A stretch of DNA of 64,000 bases from Teredinibacter franksiae (GCF_014218805.1 NZ_JACJUV010000008.1:558001-622000), one strand, 5' to 3'; numbered from the stretch's first letter, positions 17,370 through 27,903 are shown. The notes: generated by a model from the sequence alone, not told the origin. Translations and numbers: made by a program.

Positions 17370-20300
17370 ATGTTTTTAAAGAAAGGCATCTTCGTAAATT
17401 GGGGTAACATCCCGCAACTAGAGTTTGATTTCGGCCCTATCAATTTATTTTCTGGCGGCAACGGCTCCGGTAAAACAACGGCTGCAGACGCCATCCAAAC
17501 ACTGATGACAGCGGCCCACGAAAACCTGTTTAACTACAACCCTGGCCAGGATGAAACCACACAGAAAGGCCGTGGCGGCAAACAGGTTCGTACCCTCGCC
17601 TCCTATGTTTTAGGTTGCGACGATGGCAGCTACGCCCGCCCGCACATCACCGACGGCTATGTGGCCGGCATTTTCCACCCTACACAAGGGGAAACCGGCG
17701 AGGCATTTACCGCGGTTATGTGCATGCGTGCCCATGTTGATAGCGCTGGTGCTCAAAAACAGGCAAGGCTCGACGATTTAGTGTTTTTGATAATACCCGG
17801 CGAACAACTACTGCTGAAACATTTTGTCCGCCACTATGCCGACGGCAAACACATCGTTCCCATTACCGAAATCACATCCCTACTGAAAAAAGAATTCGGC
17901 AACAAAACCGTAGAAATTTACGATAAAAAAGGCGCCTACTTACGTCGCCTTTATGGTGCGTTACGCGGCCGTCGCGAAGCGGTTTCTGACCGCGAAGCAA
18001 AACACGCCGCCCGTACTTTTTCTAATTTTATGGCCTACAAGCCTGTTAAAAGTATTAATGAGTTTGTCGCCCGTGAAGTACTGGAACCCAAAGACCTAGG
18101 CGATGCCATTCGCAATGTATCGGAATTGATGAAAACCATTCATCTAATGGAAACCGATACTAAAGCCTTACGCAACTCTATTGAAATTCTAGGTAATGCC
18201 GGAGATGCGACCGGCCGCTATATTGACACATGGGTAGAACGCCGACTGGCAGAATACACCGAAGCCACCCGCCGACTTAACACAAATCACACGGCCTACC
18301 TCAGCGCTAAAAATAACCAAAAAGAAACACGTGAAGCACTCAGTGAAAACGATGAAAAAACCGCCCTGTGCGAACAGAAACGCGGCCAAACCCACGAGGA
18401 CATCATTACACTGGAAGCACAGCGCCAGGGTATTACCGCGCTAAAGGACAAAGATGCACTGGAAAAAACCATTGCCGAAGCCAACCGAAAACTTACCGAA
18501 AAGGCACGACCACTACTGGAGCAGCACCAGCAGTTGGAACGTAATATACGAGCCACTGAAAAACTGCTTCAGGGTTTAAATGAATACTCTCTCGCAGTTG
18601 ATATTCCCGCACTCGACAGCCGTGCATTCCGCCAATTAGCCAAGGCCACAACCAGCCACAAAGACGTCATCGATTTCGACCTAACCAAACTTTTGGGTAA
18701 AGATTGGATCGACACCTCCCCGCTTGAACATTTTTTCAAGAATGTTATGGCGGCGGAAAGCGAGCATCGACGCCTGTGTAGCCATTTACACCAACCACCT
18801 TCCGACACGGACAACAGTATTCGAGACCAAGTGGCACTGCTGTTATCGGGCCAAAACCGCAAGCGGGACGACCTACAAACACGCCTGCGCCAAAAACAAA
18901 AAGAAATTCAGTTGTTACAAAGCCGTAAAGTTAGCTACCCGGCCTATGTGGAAACCGCCATCGCCGCCATTAAAAAAGTCTGCCCAAAGGCCGACCCTCA
19001 GGTACTCTGCGACTATATCGAAATTCTCGACCCGCAATGGCAAATGGCTATAGAAGGTTACATTGGTGGAGCACGCTTTTCGATTATTGTTGAGCAAGAG
19101 TACGAAGCCGAGGCCATTCGCATAGTGCGCAACCTGCCCGACGCAAGACGCAACCGCGCGCGCGTAATTCAGGGCTACAAAGCGCAGCGCGATGCCGAGC
19201 GTTTAAGCCTGCCTAAAGAATCTATTATTGATGTAATGGCCTTTAGCCACAAAACCGCCGAATTTTACCTGCGTGCGTCCTATGGCACCGTTGTACAAGT
19301 AAGCGACGCCGAAGCCCTGCGTTCCACTGCACGCGGTATTACCCCGGAAGGTTTGGGTTCTGGTAGCTACAGCATGTGGCGTTGCGACCTCGCCGACAGC
19401 GAACTGGTCTTCGGTCAGGGCGCCCGCGAACGCGCGCTAAAAGCCAAAGAAAACGAACGCGATCAACTGGCCATTGAAGCCAACAGCGCCGAGCAAGAAT
19501 ATCAAACCATTGCCCGCATATTTGAGCAGGTAGAATCAATAAAGCCGGTTCAATGCGCCGAAGTGATTCGCATCATCCTCGACCTGCACCACGACATTGA
19601 AACCGCCGAATCGGCGCTTACACGCATGGACCTCAGCGACTACGAACAACTCGAAAGCCAGCTAACAGTACTCAAACAACTGTACACCGAGCTGGAAAAT
19701 CAAACCCGAGAGCTGGGTCGCGATTCGGGCCGTTTACAAGAGCGAGAGCGCCAGTGCAGCAAAAAAGTGAAAGATATTGCCGACGCCTTAGACGTCTTTC
19801 AGCAAGCACAAGAGGTAACCGAAATAGCCATTGAACGCATTGGCGACTGGTACCCCGATTTCGATAGCGACAAAGCACTGCAGCAGGGCGAGAACCGAGC
19901 AAAACAAGCTGGCAATGATTTTAATTTTGAAGAAGAGGTACAAACCCTAACCGGCAGTTTGGAAAAAATTGAACGGGAACTCTACCAAACCATTCTCAAC
20001 CACAATCAACACTGTAACCCCCACGACAGCATTGTTTACGATACGGGTTTTGGTGACCGCCACGACGACGAGTTTTTTCAACGTCTGATTAAACTGCGAA
20101 ACGAAGTGGGGTTGATTCACAACCGCCTGAAAAACAATGTACTAATCGACAAATACGACAAGCTTGCCGGCCTGAAAGACAGCTTCAATACGGCGTTTAT
20201 TACTAACCTCTGCCATTCCATTTACCAGGCTATTGGTGAAGGTAAACGCATTCTCGACGACCTCAACCGCGAACTAGAACACCACCGCTTTGGCGCTGAC

Positions 20301-21008
20301 CGAGAAAGCTTTAAGTTCGGCTGTAAATGGGTGCCGGAATATCAGGAGTATTGGCAGTTCTTTAAAGAGGTGATCGACATACCCAACCTCGGCGATGGTA
20401 CCAGCCTTTTTGATGCAGAACTCACGCCCAAAGCCTGTAACGTACGCGATAAAATGCTGGATATGCTGCTCGATACCGATGAGCAAATAGCCCTAAGAGA
20501 ACTGGGGCGTATAAGTGACTACCGCAACTACCGCCAATATGAAATCTACAAAGAGCCCGAAGGCAAAGCCCCCATCGCCCTTAGCCAATACGGCACAGGT
20601 TCTGGAGGGCAGTTAGAAACACCCGCCTACATTATTCGGTCGGCGGCGGTCACCTCGGCCTTTCGCTTTAATGAGGGCAGCTCCCACCTGCGCATGGTGC
20701 TGGTGGACGAAGCGTTTTCTAAAATGGATGAAACCCGCTCGCGGGAAGTGATTAACTACCTGACCGAAACACTCGGGTTACAGCTCGTCTTTATTATGCC
20801 GACCAGCAAATCTGGCCCGTTTCTAGACCTGATCAGCAACCAATTTGTATTCAGTAAATGCCCGTCGCCCACCAAAATAGGCGAGCTGGCTACCCGCGTT
20901 CTGGTAGACCGTAAAGCCTGTAACCAAGAAAAGATCAAAGAACTCTGGGCAAATCATCGCAAAATGGTACGTCACCAAGGTATGCTGGACTTTATGGAAG
21001 GGGTTTAA
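17370..21008 (+). CDS. jetC: Wadjet SMC-like ATPase JetC (MksB-like)
   Basis: The 1,212-residue protein is the motor of the system. The Walker A GGNGSGKTT is at residues 29-37. Long coiled coils flank a hinge-like middle region near residues 540-680. The ABC signature is in QYGTGSGGQLETPAY, and Walker B is LVDEAFSKMDE near residue 1110, with the catalytic Glu. Length and layout fit MksB/JetC. All catalytic motifs are intact. It starts immediately after the jetB stop. ATP hydrolysis drives DNA loop extrusion in known Wadjet complexes. Confidence 0.95.
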   Translation: MFLKKGIFVNWGNIPQLEFDFGPINLFSGGNGSGKTTAADAIQTLMTAAHENLFNYNPGQDETTQKGRGGKQVRTLASYVLGCDDGSYARPHITDGYVAGIFHPTQGETGEAFTAVMCMRAHVDSAGAQKQARLDDLVFLIIPGEQLLLKHFVRHYADGKHIVPITEITSLLKKEFGNKTVEIYDKKGAYLRRLYGALRGRREAVSDREAKHAARTFSNFMAYKPVKSINEFVAREVLEPKDLGDAIRNVSELMKTIHLMETDTKALRNSIEILGNAGDATGRYIDTWVERRLAEYTEATRRLNTNHTAYLSAKNNQKETREALSENDEKTALCEQKRGQTHEDIITLEAQRQGITALKDKDALEKTIAEANRKLTEKARPLLEQHQQLERNIRATEKLLQGLNEYSLAVDIPALDSRAFRQLAKATTSHKDVIDFDLTKLLGKDWIDTSPLEHFFKNVMAAESEHRRLCSHLHQPPSDTDNSIRDQVALLLSGQNRKRDDLQTRLRQKQKEIQLLQSRKVSYPAYVETAIAAIKKVCPKADPQVLCDYIEILDPQWQMAIEGYIGGARFSIIVEQEYEAEAIRIVRNLPDARRNRARVIQGYKAQRDAERLSLPKESIIDVMAFSHKTAEFYLRASYGTVVQVSDAEALRSTARGITPEGLGSGSYSMWRCDLADSELVFGQGARERALKAKENERDQLAIEANSAEQEYQTIARIFEQVESIKPVQCAEVIRIILDLHHDIETAESALTRMDLSDYEQLESQLTVLKQLYTELENQTRELGRDSGRLQERERQCSKKVKDIADALDVFQQAQEVTEIAIERIGDWYPDFDSDKALQQGENRAKQAGNDFNFEEEVQTLTGSLEKIERELYQTILNHNQHCNPHDSIVYDTGFGDRHDDEFFQRLIKLRNEVGLIHNRLKNNVLIDKYDKLAGLKDSFNTAFITNLCHSIYQAIGEGKRILDDLNRELEHHRFGADRESFKFGCKWVPEYQEYWQFFKEVIDIPNLGDGTSLFDAELTPKACNVRDKMLDMLLDTDEQIALRELGRISDYRNYRQYEIYKEPEGKAPIALSQYGTGSGGQLETPAYIIRSAAVTSAFRFNEGSSHLRMVLVDEAFSKMDETRSREVINYLTETLGLQLVFIMPTSKSGPFLDLISNQFVFSKCPSPTKIGELATRVLVDRKACNQEKIKELWANHRKMVRHQGMLDFMEGV

Positions 21009-21163
21009 GGCGGGCTTCGCCCACCGGTGCAGCGACTAACTTAATGCAAGATAGGCCGTCGCCTTCAGAGTACTCGCTATACGCTATTATTGGAGCGCCA
21101 GCCAGGCTTACTTTGCAGAGTCTTCGCTGCTGGGAACATGGACCACACCAAAGGCGCAATGCT

Positions 21164-22324
21164 ATGAATATACAAGAACACGTTTTCCGCACGCGTCCAC
21201 GCTGGGTAGATGAAGAACCCATGGTGGCGGGGCTATTAGATACCTTTCTACACAAGCTGGAGAAGGGCCACAGGCTAACCATGCGGGTAAACAGTAAAAC
21301 GCTTCCCGAACTCTTCGACTTCGATTCAGGTGAAAACAAATACCTGTGGTCGTTAGTGAAATCACTGAACAACGAATACCACATTGTTTCTATTCGCTAT
21401 GCCCGCAACAAGCCCTTCCAGGAGCCCTACGACAACGCGCAGCTGGTATTTAACGAAGAGAAAGAAGAACTAGTACGAGAATGGCTAAACCGCCCTGCGT
21501 TGGACCCCTACGCACTGGTATGGCAAGACACCCTGCGCAAGCATAAAGATCGGTTTGAAGACCACGGCCAAACCCTGGCCGAGCAGATGATTCGCCTGCC
21601 CGACCAAGGCGCCGAACAAACACTACGCGCCTTTGCCCGGCTAGGTGGAGAACTGCAAAAACCGATTACGCTGCGCGCACTGTCTGCCCGATGCTTTTGG
21701 GGCGACTCAAAATTTCTCGACCACCGTGAAGAACTGGTACGCGCACTCTACCCGTCGGCAAGCCATAACCTGTTACCGCGACCGGTAATCATGACCGTGT
21801 GCCTGAGCAGTAAAATTGACCGGGTTATCTTTATCGAAAACCAAGATAGCTTTCTCGCCCTAACGCAACTCGACTTAGACAACACAACACTCGTTTACTG
21901 TGCCGGCTTTCGCGGAACAGCAACCCGCGTGCGCGAACGCGGCAAGGTAGCGTTTACCTTTTTCGGCAACCTACCCACCCCAGCGCAACAGCAGGCATTC
22001 GAACAATGGTGGTTTGCTGAAGACGACAATACTTCGGTTAAAGTACGCTTCTGGGGAGATCTGGATTTTGCTGGTATGAGTATTCTTAAAGCCCTGAAGC
22101 AAACCTTCCCCGACATCGATGCCTGGCGCACAGGCTATAGACCACTACTAGAGATGCTGGCACAGAGATTGGGCCACGAACACGAAAGCAGCGGTAAAGA
22201 ACGGCAGAAAGACCCAGAGCTGACAGGCTGTGAACTTGCTGATTTGGAATTATTGCCTGCAATGCGCGAGTCCGGCGAGTTTGTAGACCAAGAGGCGGTT
22301 TTAGTTGGGGAGTTGGAGATTTAG
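21164..22324 (+). CDS. jetD: Wadjet nuclease subunit JetD (MksG-like)
   Basis: The 386-residue product matches the JetD/MksG family (DUF3322/DUF2220) with a C-terminal TOPRIM-type nuclease fold. IFIENQDSFLAL holds the conserved Glu and KVRFWGDLDFAGMSIL holds the D-x-D acidic pair. JetD cuts plasmid DNA when the complex stalls. I set the start at 21164 (MNIQEHVFRTRPRWVDE). The frame is open up to an ATG at 21044, but those 40 codons read as non-coding (DRPSPSEYSLYAIIG...). The 155-base gap after jetC holds a GGCGGGC/GCCCACC hairpin without a T tract. Confidence 0.9.
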   Translation: MNIQEHVFRTRPRWVDEEPMVAGLLDTFLHKLEKGHRLTMRVNSKTLPELFDFDSGENKYLWSLVKSLNNEYHIVSIRYARNKPFQEPYDNAQLVFNEEKEELVREWLNRPALDPYALVWQDTLRKHKDRFEDHGQTLAEQMIRLPDQGAEQTLRAFARLGGELQKPITLRALSARCFWGDSKFLDHREELVRALYPSASHNLLPRPVIMTVCLSSKIDRVIFIENQDSFLALTQLDLDNTTLVYCAGFRGTATRVRERGKVAFTFFGNLPTPAQQQAFEQWWFAEDDNTSVKVRFWGDLDFAGMSILKALKQTFPDIDAWRTGYRPLLEMLAQRLGHEHESSGKERQKDPELTGCELADLELLPAMRESGEFVDQEAVLVGELEI

Positions 22325-22460
22325 ATAGTACGCTGAGGAAAAATTAAAACCTGACACACCTCCGATTCAAAACGTAGGCCATGTAAGCCGCAGGCACCTC
22401 ACGGCGAAACACCCTTTCCGCACAAATCAAAACCCAAAGCCCCCTTCAACCATCGCAGGA

Positions 22461-22537
22461 ATGTGCAAGAGCGGCCGCTAGGCTTCTCGCCCTCCCTCTC
22501 CGCCATACAAAAAAACCCAGCACTAGGCTGGGTTTTT
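22461..22537. repeat. 77-bp direct repeat, copy 1 (carries tRNA-Ser 3' end and terminator)
   Basis: This copy and the one at 22733-22809 are nearly identical (they differ mainly at GCT versus ATG). Each contains the 3' end of tRNA-Ser(GCT) in plus orientation (CCCTCCCTCTCCGCCA) followed by the ACCCAGC...GCTGGGT terminator hairpin. They are not functional tRNAs. Confidence 0.9.
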
Positions 22538-22577
22538 CCATAAACTAACATCGTGCAACCCTGCGGGGATTGTCTCA

Positions 22578-22738
22578 GGCACATCCATGTGCCCGACCCT
22601 TCGGGCGCCTTTGGCGGACCAAAACGCCTGACCGCCAGGGATGGCGGAAATGCAATTTTTGCAGGAGCAAAAAACTGCCCAGCGTTTAGTCGAACGACGT
22701 GCATGGATGCACTAATGCCGCAAAGCACATGGATGTGC
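22578..22738. repeat. Cluster of REP-like hairpins with GGAT/ATCC core
   Basis: Four hairpins share a GGAT (or ATCC) core but have different, self-complementary stems: GGCACAT-CC-ATGTGCC (22578), CCGCC-AGGGAT-GGCGG (22632), GTGCAT-GG-ATGCAC (22699) and GCACAT-GG-ATGTGC (22725). Another hairpin, TTTTTGC-AGGA-GCAAAAA (22656), follows the second. A related hairpin pair sits in the RAYT pseudogene near 62130-62176. The short frames across this region are by-products of the repeat. Confidence 0.75.
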
Positions 22739-22809
22739 AAGAGCGGCCATGAGGCTTCTCGCCCTCCCTCTCCGCCATACAAAAAAACCCAGCACTAGGC
22801 TGGGTTTTT
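22733..22809. repeat. 77-bp direct repeat, copy 2 (inverted relative to tRNA-Ser)
   Basis: Second copy of the 77-bp unit. With the genuine minus-strand tRNA-Ser beside it, it forms a large inverted repeat: the tRNA 3' end, the terminator stem, then the tRNA 3' end again in the other orientation (about 22764-22838). Confidence 0.9.
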
Positions 22810-22812
22810 TTG
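22783..22812 (-). terminator. Terminator of tRNA-Ser
   Basis: ACCCAGC-ACTAG-GCTGGGT with T runs on both sides, directly after the tRNA-Ser 3' end on the minus strand. It can act in both directions. Confidence 0.85.
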
Positions 22813-22814
22813 TA

Positions 22815-22904
22815 TGGCGGAGAGGGAGGGATTCGAACCCTCGATACCGGTAAAGATATACTCCCTTAGCAGGGGAGCGCCTTCGGCCACTCGGCCACCT
22901 CTCC
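22815..22904 (-). tRNA. tRNA-Ser(GCT)
   Basis: On the minus strand a 90-base class II tRNA is seen: acceptor GGAGAGG pairing with CCTCTCC, anticodon arm CTCCC-CTGCTAA-GGGAG giving GCU, a long variable arm, a T arm with GGTTCGAATCC, and an encoded GCCA end. It reads AGU and AGC. Confidence 0.97.
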
Positions 22905-22964
22905 GTATTCTTTAAATTCTGCTTGAAAATCAGCCTATTAGCGCTGTTTTCTGTGTGGGCGGGG

Positions 22965-22992
22965 ATAATAGCAATATACTGGGAAAAATCAA
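22965..22992 (-). promoter_or_regulatory. Promoter of tRNA-Ser
   Basis: On the minus strand TTGATT and TATTAT are separated by 16 bases and followed by a GC-rich discriminator (CCCCGCCC), a typical stringently controlled promoter. Confidence 0.55.
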
Positions 22993-23017
22993 CGCTTTAT
23001 TCTACGTTTTAATGAAG

Positions 23018-23050
23018 AAAGCCAAAGTGAGGATCGCCCACTTTGGCTTT
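23018..23050 (-). terminator. Terminator of csrA
   Basis: Perfect 12-bp stem AAAGCCAAAGTG/CACTTTGGCTTT with a 9-base loop, 40 bases after the csrA stop; short T-rich tails on both strands. Confidence 0.8.
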
Positions 23051-23089
23051 TCTTGAATTCATTCTCAGCAGCTTGCCAATAACAGTGGA

Positions 23090-23284
23090 TCAACTGTTTC
23101 CCGGTTCAGCCTGCTCTTGCTTTTCACGCTGTATACGTTGGTAAATTTCTTCACGATGTACAGCTATTTCTTTTGGTGCGTTTACACCAATACGTACCTG
23201 ATTACCTTTAACGCCTAACACGGTAACGGTTACGTCGTCGCCTACCATCAGGGTTTCACCAATACGGCGAGTTAAAATTAACAT
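23090..23284 (-). CDS. csrA: Carbon storage regulator CsrA/RsmA
   Basis: The 64-residue protein is a canonical Csr[21 protein letters not shown], then [19 protein letters not shown]. The RNA-contact residues L4, R6, R7 and R44 are present. The homodimer binds GGA motifs in mRNA leaders to control translation and turnover. It follows lysC on the same strand, as in many gammaproteobacteria, and ends at its own hairpin terminator. An AAGGAGATAAGT ribosome site precedes it. Confidence 0.98.
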   Translation of the reverse strand: MLILTRRIGETLMVGDDVTVTVLGVKGNQVRIGVNAPKEIAVHREEIYQRIQREKQEQAEPGNS

Positions 23285-23548
23285 TGCTACTTATCTCCTT
23301 CGATTCATCCTGCTCGTGCCAGCGGTTATTGTTTTTACTGCGAGTTGACGCCCGCTGTTGGAGTCTTAACCAATCCTGTGAGTATTGTTATTGCCAAGAC
23401 CTTCATATGCAGTTTTAGCATGGAAGGAAGATATAAACCAGCCAACTTTTTAAATATAAGGGATTGAGATCCTGAATTGTCACATTAGATGACAGCTTTG
23501 TCACCTATTTCTACTAAGATACTCAATCACTTATCACTACATTTTGAC

Positions 23549-24772
23549 TTATGCTTGGTCTAGCCCAAAAGCGGAATGTAAAGCTCTCACCGCTAATTCT
23601 AGGTATTTTTCAGCAATAATGACGGAAATTTTTATCTCCGAGGTTGTAATCATCTGGATGTTAATATTTTCAGCTGCCAGTGTTTTGAACATTTTAGACG
23701 CAACACCCGCATGAGAACGCATGCCAACACCAACGATTGATATTTTTGCAATTTTATCGTCAGCGACGACTTCTCGAGCTTTCAGTTCATCGGCCACTTT
23801 TTGCACGACGGCCTTAGCCTTCTCCATATCGGAGCGATTACAGGTAAAGGTTAGGTCTGCGGTGTTATCCGCTGCAATATTTTGCACAATCACATCGATT
23901 TCGACATTAGCATCACCAACCGGCGCCAGTACTTGAGAAGCCACACCCGGTGCATCGGGGACACCGAGGATGGAAATTTTTGCTTCATCGCGATTAAACG
24001 CGATGCCAGAGACAACGGGTTGTTCCATTGAACCATTTTCCTCATCAAGAGTAATTAATGTGCCCTGGCCCTCCTGAAAGGAGTGTAGAACCCTGAGCGG
24101 TACATTGTATTTTCCAGCGAATTCTACGGCGCGAATTTGTAGAACCTTAGAACCCGAGCTGGCCATTTCGAGCATTTCTTCGAAGGTGACCCTTTCTAAT
24201 CGCCGAGCACCATCGACGACACGAGGGTCTGTTGTGTATACGCCATCAACGTCGGTATAGATCTGGCATTCATCGGCTTTCAATGCCGCCGCAAGCGCAA
24301 CACCCGTGGTGTCTGAACCGCCGCGTCCAAGTGTGGTGATATTGCCACCATCATCTACACCCTGAAAGCCTGCCACAACCACTACACGCCCTGCGTCCAA
24401 ATCTGCGCGCATATTGACCACATCAATATCCTGAATGCGTGCTTTCGTGTGCGCGTCATCGGTTAATATTTTAACCTGTCCACCGGTGTAGGAGCGCGCG
24501 TCGTAACCACGGTCTTTCAGCGCCATACACAACAGTGCAATGGTGACCTGCTCACCCGTGGACACCAATACGTCCATTTCTCTCGGATCGGGATGCCCCT
24601 GTATTTCGCTGGCAAGGCCGATTAAACGGTTGGTTTCACCACTCATGGCTGACACAACGACAACAATGTCGTGGCCCTGATCACGAAAGCCTGCAATTTT
24701 ATCGGCTACCGCTTTGATTTTTTCCGTTGTACCAACGGAGGTTCCACCGAACTTCTGTACGAATACGCTCAT
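23549..24772 (-). CDS. lysC: Aspartokinase
   Basis: LysC phosphorylates aspartate, the first step to lysine, threonine and methionine. The 407-residue product has the N-terminal kinase motif [30 protein letters not shown], and [13 protein letters not shown]. Two C-terminal ACT domains follow ([20 protein letters not shown] and [19 protein letters not shown]) that bind feedback effectors. The length fits the monofunctional class found beside csrA in pseudomonad-like genomes. It lies between alaS and csrA on the same strand. Confidence 0.97.
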   Translation of the reverse strand: MSVFVQKFGGTSVGTTEKIKAVADKIAGFRDQGHDIVVVVSAMSGETNRLIGLASEIQGHPDPREMDVLVSTGEQVTIALLCMALKDRGYDARSYTGGQVKILTDDAHTKARIQDIDVVNMRADLDAGRVVVVAGFQGVDDGGNITTLGRGGSDTTGVALAAALKADECQIYTDVDGVYTTDPRVVDGARRLERVTFEEMLEMASSGSKVLQIRAVEFAGKYNVPLRVLHSFQEGQGTLITLDEENGSMEQPVVSGIAFNRDEAKISILGVPDAPGVASQVLAPVGDANVEIDVIVQNIAADNTADLTFTCNRSDMEKAKAVVQKVADELKAREVVADDKIAKISIVGVGMRSHAGVASKMFKTLAAENINIQMITTSEIKISVIIAEKYLELAVRALHSAFGLDQA

Positions 24773-24889
24773 TGACTTTGTGAACTCAATGTAAAAATAA
24801 AATTAGATGTATAACACCCCACATATGGGGCGGCAATTAAACACTATATAGCGGCGATTGTTAATGACTTGGCGCAGAACTTCTGGGAT

Positions 24890-27484
24890 TTAGAGGTTTT
24901 CCTCAACCCAGCCGGTAATACCGTTTATAGCGCCAGGTAGCGCATCGAGGTCGCTACCACTGCCCTGAGCCATGTCCGGGCGACCACCGCCTTTACCCCC
25001 TACCTGACCGGCAAGATGCTTCATAATGTTACCGGCTTTAATACGGCTGGTTACATCACTGCTAACACCCACGGCGAGCGCTATTTTACCGTCATTCACC
25101 GCCGCTAAAATGACAACAGATGTACCCAGCTTATTTCGTAGCTGGTCAATTGTGTCGCGTAAAGATTTCGGGTCTACGCCTTCAATAATTTTTGCGAGTA
25201 CCTTCAAACCCTTAATGTCGCTGGCTTCGTTCAGCCAATCATCAGCAGAAGCCGCCGCTAGCTTACTCTTTAGTGACGCCAGTTCTTTTTCTAACTGCTT
25301 GCTGTGATTAACCAATTGCTCGAGCTTTTCGGTGAGCGTATCGGGCGAAGCCTTGAGTAACCTTGCAGCAGAACTCAGCGTTTCTGTCTGCTGGTCGACC
25401 ACCGCAAGCGCCCCGGCCCCGGTAACCGCTTCGATTCGTCGCACGCCTGCGGCAATGCCCGATTCAGAGGTTATACGTATAAAACCAATATCACCGGTAC
25501 GCTTAGCGTGTGTACCGCCGCAAAGTTCTACGGAAAAGCCGTCACCCATAGACAGTACGCGTACTTCTTCACCGTACTTTTCACCGAAGAGCATCATCGC
25601 GCCCTTCTCTTGAGCGGCATCCATATCACATAACTGTGTAGTCACTTCGGTATTCAGGCGCACCTGCTGGTTAACAATGGCTTCAATTTCAGCCAACTCT
25701 TTCGGTTTTACGGCTTCAAAATGCGAAAAGTCGAAGCGCAGGCGCTGGGAGTCAACCAATGAACCTTTCTGCGTCACATGACTGCCCAACACTTGGCGTA
25801 ACGCCGCATGCAAAAGGTGCGTAGCCGAATGGTTCAGCCCCGTGGCTGTTCGTACACTCGAATCAACCGTTGCGGTAACTTCGTTGCCCTTGGCAATACT
25901 GCCACTAAGCATCACGCCGACATGAAGATGGTTGTCGCCGCTTTTTTGGCAGTCGCGCACTTCAAATTTACCGGCAACCGTTGCGATAAAACCAGTGTCG
26001 CCCACCTGGCCACCCGATTCACCATAAAACGGTGTTTGTGCCAGTACAATCACCCCTTCATCGCCTTCATTAAGCTGCTTAACCTCTTTATCGCCTTTGA
26101 GCATGGCAATAACTTCACCGGCCGTTTCCAAGCTGGAATAGCCGAGAAAATCCGTTTTGCCATCTAATGACAGGTTCGCCGTATAGTCCACCTTAAAACC
26201 ACCGGATGCACGTGCGCGCTGCTTCTGCTGCTCCATTAAACTTGCATAACCGTCCATATCCAGCGATAAGTTGCGCTCACGGGCAATATCGTTGGTAAGG
26301 TCTACTGGAAATCCGTAGGTGTCGTACAAGGTGAATACGGTTTCACCGGGAATAACGGTACCTTTTAAGCCCTCTAGGCGATCTTCCAACACGCCCATGC
26401 CTTTATCCAAGGTTTTGGCAAACTGCTCTTCTTCGGCCAAAATAATCTTTTTGAGTTGCGCTTGCTGTTGCTTAAGTTCTGGGTAGGCATCGCCCATTTG
26501 CTCAACCAACGCGGGCACTAGGGTGTTAAAGAACGCTCGAATTTGCCCCAGCTTATGACCGTGGCGAATGGCTCGGCGCATGATACGGCGCAAGACGTAA
26601 CCACGACCTTCATTCGAAGGTAATACGCCATCACAGATCAAAAACGCACATGAACGAATGTGGTCGGCAATTACCCGAAGGGATTTACTCTCAACATCTT
26701 TTGTTCCAGTAGCTTCTACCGCGGCGCTCAACAACGCCTGAAACATGTCAATTTCGTAGTTGCTGTGAACTTTTTGCATCACCGCCGCAATACGTTCCAG
26801 CCCCATCCCGGTATCGACAGAGGGCTTGGGCAGCGGTACCAATGAGCCATCGGTTTGACGCTCGTATTGCATGAATACCAAATTCCAAATTTCGATATAA
26901 CGGTCTAGGTCATCGTTCTCGCTGCCGGGTGGACCGCCGGGAACATGTTCTCCGTGATCGTAAAATATCTCTGAACAGGGGCCACAGGGGCCGGTATCAC
27001 CCATTTGCCAAAAGTTGTCTTCGTCCAAACGCGAAAAGCGACTGGGATCTACACCCAATTCTTTCAACCAGATATCGGCGGCTTCATCATCCGACACATG
27101 CACCGTTACCCATAAACGCTCGGGTGGTATCCCCAATACACCGGTTAAAAACTCCCAGCCGAACTTTATCGCATCACGCTTAAAGTAATCGCCAAAACTA
27201 AAGTTACCCAGCATTTCAAAAAAGGTATGGTGGCGGGCGGTATAGCCAACGTTTTCAAGGTCGTTGTGCTTTCCACCGGCGCGTACGCAACGCTGTGAAC
27301 TGGTTGCTCTACTATAGGCTCGCTTCTCGCCGCCTAAAAACACATCTTTAAATTGCACCATGCCTGCATTTGTAAACAACAGCGTTGGATCGTTACCCGG
27401 TACCAATGAGCTACTGCTGACAATTTCGTGTCCGTTTTTTTCAAAATACTGTAAAAATGCTGCGCGAATTTCTGAGCTTTTCAT
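24890..27484 (-). CDS. alaS: Alanine--tRNA ligase
   Basis: The 864-residue protein has the complete AlaRS layout: a class II catalytic domain ([37 protein letters not shown]), a tRNA-recognition domain, an editing domain with [16 protein letters not shown] and the [13 protein letters not shown] zinc/editing motif, and a C-terminal oligomerisation/C-Ala domain ending [12 protein letters not shown]. It charges tRNA-Ala and clears Ser/Gly mischarging. Position upstream of lysC-csrA is conserved in related bacteria. Confidence 0.98.
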   Translation of the reverse strand: MKSSEIRAAFLQYFEKNGHEIVSSSSLVPGNDPTLLFTNAGMVQFKDVFLGGEKRAYSRATSSQRCVRAGGKHNDLENVGYTARHHTFFEMLGNFSFGDYFKRDAIKFGWEFLTGVLGIPPERLWVTVHVSDDEAADIWLKELGVDPSRFSRLDEDNFWQMGDTGPCGPCSEIFYDHGEHVPGGPPGSENDDLDRYIEIWNLVFMQYERQTDGSLVPLPKPSVDTGMGLERIAAVMQKVHSNYEIDMFQALLSAAVEATGTKDVESKSLRVIADHIRSCAFLICDGVLPSNEGRGYVLRRIMRRAIRHGHKLGQIRAFFNTLVPALVEQMGDAYPELKQQQAQLKKIILAEEEQFAKTLDKGMGVLEDRLEGLKGTVIPGETVFTLYDTYGFPVDLTNDIARERNLSLDMDGYASLMEQQKQRARASGGFKVDYTANLSLDGKTDFLGYSSLETAGEVIAMLKGDKEVKQLNEGDEGVIVLAQTPFYGESGGQVGDTGFIATVAGKFEVRDCQKSGDNHLHVGVMLSGSIAKGNEVTATVDSSVRTATGLNHSATHLLHAALRQVLGSHVTQKGSLVDSQRLRFDFSHFEAVKPKELAEIEAIVNQQVRLNTEVTTQLCDMDAAQEKGAMMLFGEKYGEEVRVLSMGDGFSVELCGGTHAKRTGDIGFIRITSESGIAAGVRRIEAVTGAGALAVVDQQTETLSSAARLLKASPDTLTEKLEQLVNHSKQLEKELASLKSKLAAASADDWLNEASDIKGLKVLAKIIEGVDPKSLRDTIDQLRNKLGTSVVILAAVNDGKIALAVGVSSDVTSRIKAGNIMKHLAGQVGGKGGGRPDMAQGSGSDLDALPGAINGITGWVEENL

Positions 27485-27549
27485 AAAAATCTATTGTAAC
27501 AATGCTTGAGTGTTTGAATAAAAGTAGGTGTTTTTTCAGGCTTGGGCGA

Positions 27550-27903
27550 CTAGCTTATTCCCAAAGAACCTTCGTCGAAAGTTGTATTACCCAGTATGTG
27601 CAAATGCAAATGAAATACCGTTTGCCCCGCGGATTCTCCGTTATTAATCACCACACGGAAGGCGCGTTCTATCCCCAGTTCCCGGGCTATTTCGCCTACC
27701 TTTAGCATTAAATGGCCGAGCAGTGCTTTATCGTCCTCGGTTGCATCTACCAACCGTGGAAGCGGTTTGCGCGGAATTACCAGTACATGGGTAGGTGCTT
27801 GCGGGTTTATATCCCGAATACAAATACAGTGATCGTCTTCAAACAGAATTTCGGCGGGAATATTGCCGTTAATAATCTTGGTAAATAGGGTTTCTTCACT
27901 CAT
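27550..27903 (-). CDS. hinT: HIT family purine nucleoside phosphoramidase
   Basis: The 117-residue HINT-type protein has the N-terminal LFTKIINGNIPAEILFEDD and the C-terminal histidine triad VFHLHLHILG, whose middle His is the nucleophile. Such proteins hydrolyse AMP-lysine or related phosphoramidates; the physiological substrate is uncertain. Single-gene spacing from trm112 (55 bases) suggests a shared transcript. Confidence 0.93.
   Translation of the reverse strand: MSEETLFTKIINGNIPAEILFEDDHCICIRDINPQAPTHVLVIPRKPLPRLVDATEDDKALLGHLMLKVGEIARELGIERAFRVVINNGESAGQTVFHLHLHILGNTTFDEGSLGIS

Noticed and set aside
21044..21163. An upstream start for jetD
   Set aside because: The 40 extra codons are not protein-like and overlap a hairpin-bearing gap; the ATG at 21164 gives a sensible N-terminus.
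22553..22798. An 81-codon gene across the hairpin cluster
   Set aside because: It is made of the repeat units and a tRNA 3' end read through; not a real protein.
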